Shown: piece after piece, positions 61,472-64,000 of the stretch
Numbering within the stretch: position 1 is the stretch's first letter
How the letters are laid out: each line of letters begins with the position of its first letter
NCBI GenBank assembly: GCA_963678395.1
Contig: OY782827.1
Location: forward strand, 248,001-312,000
Direction of reading: 5' to 3'
Source: JAAYAE01 sp963678395
GTDB taxonomy: Bacteria; Bacillota; Negativicutes; Acidaminococcales; Acidaminococcaceae
Length of the DNA: 64,000 nucleotides
Translations under genes and position numbers: made by a program
Notes under the pieces: generated by a model
Databases searched by the model: none
Told to the model about the DNA's origin: nothing
Seen by the model: only the letters and a program-made list of their open reading frames with translations

Positions 61472-62215
61472 ATGGCTTTAGATGGTAAGGTAGCATTTGT
61501 TACCGGAGGATCAAGAGGTATAGGCAAAGCCATTGTTTTAGCACTTGCAAGTGCCGGAGCAGATGTAGCCATTAACTATGCTGGTAATTTAACTGCTGCA
61601 GAAGAAGTTGCAGCACAGGTTACCGCTATGGGACGCAAGGTTATTTTAGTGCAAGGTGATGTGGCCAATACTGCTACTGCTACAGAAATGATTGAAAAAG
61701 TAGTTACAGAACTTGGAAAAATTGATATACTTGTTAATAATGCGGGGATTACCCGTGATGGTTTGCTTGTGAGAATGAAAGAAGAAGATTGGGACGCCGT
61801 CCTTACAACCAATTTAAAAGGTGTTTTTAATTGTACTAAGGCTGCTGCGAAACATATGATGAAACAAAGGGCAGGGAAGATAGTTAATATATCTTCAGTT
61901 GTCGGTATTATGGGTAATGCTAGTCAGGCCAATTATGCTGCTGCTAAAGCGGGTTGCATAGGCTTTACTAAATCTGTTGCCAAGGAATTAGCCTCTCGGG
62001 GTATTAATGTTAATGCGGTAGTTCCTGGCTTTATAGCTACTGATATGACTAAGGTACTGCCTGAAAAGGTAGTGGAAGCAATGGCAGCCGGTATTCCGTT
62101 AAAACGTGCCGGTGAGCCCAAAGATGTTGCCAATGCAGTTCTATTTCTCGTATCTGAGGAAGCTGCTTATATAACCGGTCAGACTTTAAATGTTGACGGT
62201 GGCATGGTGATGTAG
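61472..62215 (+). CDS. fabG: 3-oxoacyl-ACP reductase FabG
   Basis: NADPH-dependent short-chain dehydrogenase of the elongation cycle. TGGSRGIGKAI is the cofactor loop, LVNNAGITRDGLL the NNAG motif, ISSVVG and YAAAKAG the catalytic Ser, Tyr and Lys. The 247-residue length is typical. ATG 61472 lies one base after the fabD stop, with AAGGAGG overlapping the end of fabD. Confidence 0.96.
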   Translation: MALDGKVAFVTGGSRGIGKAIVLALASAGADVAINYAGNLTAAEEVAAQVTAMGRKVILVQGDVANTATATEMIEKVVTELGKIDILVNNAGITRDGLLVRMKEEDWDAVLTTNLKGVFNCTKAAAKHMMKQRAGKIVNISSVVGIMGNASQANYAAAKAGCIGFTKSVAKELASRGINVNAVVPGFIATDMTKVLPEKVVEAMAAGIPLKRAGEPKDVANAVLFLVSEEAAYITGQTLNVDGGMVM

Positions 62216-62257
62216 GTAATGCGTAAAAAGATATTCTTTGGAAGGGGGTGAACTGGA

Positions 62258-62485
62258 ATGAGTACATTTGATAAAGTAAAAGCGATTACTGTTGAACAAT
62301 TAAGCGTTGATGCTGATGACGTAAAGATGGAATCTACTTTCATAGACGATTTAGGTGCTGACTCTTTGGACATTGTTGAATTAATCATGGCTTTCGAAGA
62401 AGAGTTCAACACTGAGATTCCTGATGAGGTGGCTGAAAAAATTCGCACTGTTAAAGATGCGGTTGATTTGTTGGATAAGAAATAA
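62258..62485 (+). CDS. acpP: acyl carrier protein
   Basis: An acidic 75-residue four-helix protein. GADSLDIVEL holds the serine that receives phosphopantetheine. A strong ribosome binding site (GGAAGGGGGTGA) suits high expression. It lies between fabG and fabK, as in related operons, and is followed by a hairpin that may reduce transcription of the downstream genes. Confidence 0.98.
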   Translation: MSTFDKVKAITVEQLSVDADDVKMESTFIDDLGADSLDIVELIMAFEEEFNTEIPDEVAEKIRTVKDAVDLLDKK

Positions 62486-62495
62486 TTGCATTATG

Positions 62496-62528
62496 TTCGG
62501 AAAGTCTTCTAATAGGGGGCTTTCCGAA
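62496..62528 (+). terminator. hairpin after acpP (possible partial terminator)
   Basis: TTCGGAAAG (62496-62504) and CTTTCCGAA (62520-62528) form a 9-bp stem. Only ATTTAT follows, so it is more likely an attenuating or RNA-stabilising hairpin than a full stop. Confidence 0.55.
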
Positions 62529-62572
62529 ATTTATCCTAAGCTTTTATTAAGTCCTGAAATGGGGGATATTTG

Positions 62573-63523
62573 TTGAATTTACCAGTGCTAAAAATTGGTT
62601 ACAAAGTTGCTGCAATGCCTATTGTGCAAGGTGGAATGGCTATTAGGCTTTCTACTGCCCGTTTAGCGGCGGCAGTGGCAAGAGAAGGCGGTATAGGTCT
62701 TATTGCTGCGTCAGGAATGCCTTTTGAAGAATTGCGCAAGGAAATCAGACTAGCAAGAAAGCTTGCAGAGGGCAAGGGCCTTATTGGTATTAACGCCATG
62801 GTTGCTGCCAGAGCTTTTTTAGGACTGATTACTACAGCAGCAGAAGAAAAAATAGATCTGATTGTGGCCGGCGCCGGATTTTCAAGAGATATGTTCGCTG
62901 TTGGACGGGAACATGGCGTAGCTATAGTTCCTATTGTATCTTCTTTAAAACTAGCTAAGATTTCAGAAAAACTGGGAGCTGCGGCTATAGTGGTGGAAGG
63001 AACAGAAGCTGGGGGCCATTTAGGGACCCAACGATCTATCAAAGATATTTTGCCGGAAATTGTGGCAGAAGTTAATATACCTGTTATTGCAGCCGGTGGT
63101 GCCGTTAATGGGCATGACGTGGCAGAGCTGTTAAAATTAGGTGCTAATGGCGTACAAATGGGAAGCCGTTTTGCTGCCAGTGAAGAATCAAATGGAGCAC
63201 CTGCTTTAAAAAAATTCTATTTGCAAATGACTAAGGAAGATGTAGTACAACTTGATAGCCCTGTGGGTTATAAAGGACGTGCTATATTGAATCCTTTTGC
63301 CAAGTTAGCGTTGGAGGGCAATCCTCCTCCGCCCATAACTTGTGATGCATGCCTAAAGCGTTGTTCTCGTAGCTTTTGTATAATTAGAGCACTTACGAGA
63401 GCACAGCAAGGCGATGTGGAAACCGGACTTGTTTTTACCGGGGCAAATATGTGGAAAATAAAAGAAATACTACCTGTGCACGAGATATTTAGAAGGCTCA
63501 AAGAAGAGATAGCACAAATTTAA
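62573..63523 (+). CDS. fabK: enoyl-ACP reductase II (FabK) / nitronate monooxygenase family
   Basis: An FMN TIM-barrel oxidoreductase of the FabK/NMO family. VQGGMAIRLS at the start, VEGTEAGGHLG with the conserved His, AAGGAVNGHDV and GVQMGSRFAASEES are signatures. In a cluster with no FabI it probably reduces enoyl-ACP. The C-terminal CDACLKRCSRSFC cysteine cluster is not in streptococcal FabK, so nitronate monooxygenase-like activity is possible. A TTG start (62573 or 62570) is used after GGGGGAT; no ATG is available at this end. Confidence 0.72.
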   Translation: MNLPVLKIGYKVAAMPIVQGGMAIRLSTARLAAAVAREGGIGLIAASGMPFEELRKEIRLARKLAEGKGLIGINAMVAARAFLGLITTAAEEKIDLIVAGAGFSRDMFAVGREHGVAIVPIVSSLKLAKISEKLGAAAIVVEGTEAGGHLGTQRSIKDILPEIVAEVNIPVIAAGGAVNGHDVAELLKLGANGVQMGSRFAASEESNGAPALKKFYLQMTKEDVVQLDSPVGYKGRAILNPFAKLALEGNPPPPITCDACLKRCSRSFCIIRALTRAQQGDVETGLVFTGANMWKIKEILPVHEIFRRLKEEIAQI

Positions 63524-63539
63524 TTAAGAGGTGATTTAT

Positions 63540-64000
63540 TTGAAAAGACGAGTTGTTGTTACAGGCGTTGGTTTAGTTACTCCAATTGGTATTGGTAAAG
63601 ATGAATTTTGGAAAAATTTAATTGCAGGAAAATCCGGCGTTGGTCTTATTACTCAGTTTGACACTGAAGGGTTTGAGGCTAAGATTGCTGGAGAAGTTAA
63701 AGATTTTGATTTTGCCAACTATGGCGATAAAAAAGAAGCTAAGCGTATGGACCGTGTAACTCAGTTTGCAGTGGCTGCTGCTAAAATGGCGGTAGAAGAT
63801 GCAAAGTTTGATATTGCTGGTCTTGACCCTGTACGTGCCGGTGTTTGCGTTGGCAGTGGTATTGGTGGAATTCATACTTTCTTGGAACAATCCCTGAAAT
63901 ATGGTGAAAAAGGACCAAGCAGAATTAGTCCGTTCTTTATTCCTATGGAAATCCCTAATATGCCAGCTGGGCAGATTTCAATCGCTTTAGGATTTAAAGG
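63540..64000 (+). CDS. fabF: 3-oxoacyl-ACP synthase II (FabF), truncated by window end
   Basis: The first 153 codons of the elongation condensing enzyme, running off the right edge. RRVVVTGVGLVTPIGIGKDE is the N-terminal signature, followed by SRISPFFIPMEIPNM, typical of FabF. The catalytic Cys-His-His lies beyond the window. The start is TTG 63540 with AAGAGGTGA about 5 bases upstream, 14 bases after the fabK end. No lesion is seen in the visible part. Confidence 0.95.
   Translation, partial: MKRRVVVTGVGLVTPIGIGKDEFWKNLIAGKSGVGLITQFDTEGFEAKIAGEVKDFDFANYGDKKEAKRMDRVTQFAVAAAKMAVEDAKFDIAGLDPVRAGVCVGSGIGGIHTFLEQSLKYGEKGPSRISPFFIPMEIPNMPAGQISIALGFK

Noticed and set aside
1..64000. CRISPR array, prophage, toxin-antitoxin or defence island
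   Set aside because: I saw no regularly spaced repeats, phage genes or defence families; the window is core genome with one insertion sequence.

Overview
The window is about 64 kb of AT-rich bacterial chromosome, densely packed and almost entirely housekeeping genes. Gene order matches Firmicutes blocks known from Bacillus subtilis: recJ-relA-dtd-hisS-aspS-[6S RNA]-tcdA-rarA; lspA-rluD-pyrR; smc-ftsY; mnmA-alaS-ireB-ruvX-DUF1292-mltG-trhP; pepP-efp; rsmD-coaD-patatin-tmcAL; yceD-rpmF; and fapR-plsX-fabH-fabD-fabG-acpP-fabK-fabF. Ribosome binding sites are strong GGAGG types and promoters are sigma-A-like, many with an extended -10. A 635-residue glutamine synthetase, a stand-alone OadA-type carboxyltransferase and a FabK-type reductase beside FapR suggest a Negativicutes-like anaerobe (Acidaminococcaceae or Veillonellales). 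That placement is inference; no rRNA or outer-membrane gene is present to settle it.

Layout. 0-5.4 kb: uridine-kinase-like gene, converging with a carboxyltransferase gene and a class A penicillin-binding protein. 5.5-9.9 kb: potassium uptake genes trkA-trkH-trkH. 9.9-15.7 kb: broken lactate racemase gene larA, glutamine synthetase, a secreted 3D-domain protein, a thioesterase and a broken acyl-CoA dehydrogenase. 15.8-25.1 kb: split LTA-synthase-like gene, lapA, recJ, relA, dtd, a metallo-beta-lactamase-fold hydrolase and an AI-2E-family membrane protein. 25.2-32.6 kb: hisS, aspS, 6S RNA, tcdA with a nonsense codon, rarA, lspA, rluD, pyrR. 32.7-47.2 kb: smc, ftsY, an HD protein, mnmA, alaS, ireB, ruvX, DUF1292, mltG, trhP, DUF4911, an Xaa-Pro peptidase and efp. 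47.2-50.1 kb, minus strand: lactate/malate-type dehydrogenase with a nonsense codon, tRNA-Pro(CGG) and a DUF4127 protein. 50.2-55.2 kb: rsmD, coaD, a coiled-coil protein, a patatin, tmcAL (minus strand) and ackA. 55.2-64 kb: yceD-rpmF, an ISLre2-type insertion, then the FapR-controlled fatty-acid operon, which runs off the window inside fabF.

The most informative pattern is decay. Five genes (larA, acyl-CoA dehydrogenase, LTA-synthase-like, tcdA, lactate/malate-type dehydrogenase) carry seven inactivating lesions: single-base indels, one roughly 10-base deletion and two nonsense codons. None of the translation, replication or fatty-acid genes around them is hit. This looks more like real loss or reversible switching of dispensable functions than random sequencing error, although four of the seven lesions are in short homopolymers. 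The other notable locus is the fapR promoter: a close match to the FapR operator, a 28-base near-perfect palindrome over the -35 region, and an insertion sequence that separates it from rpmF. I found no CRISPR array, prophage, toxin-antitoxin pair or defence island, and no convincing new multi-gene system.
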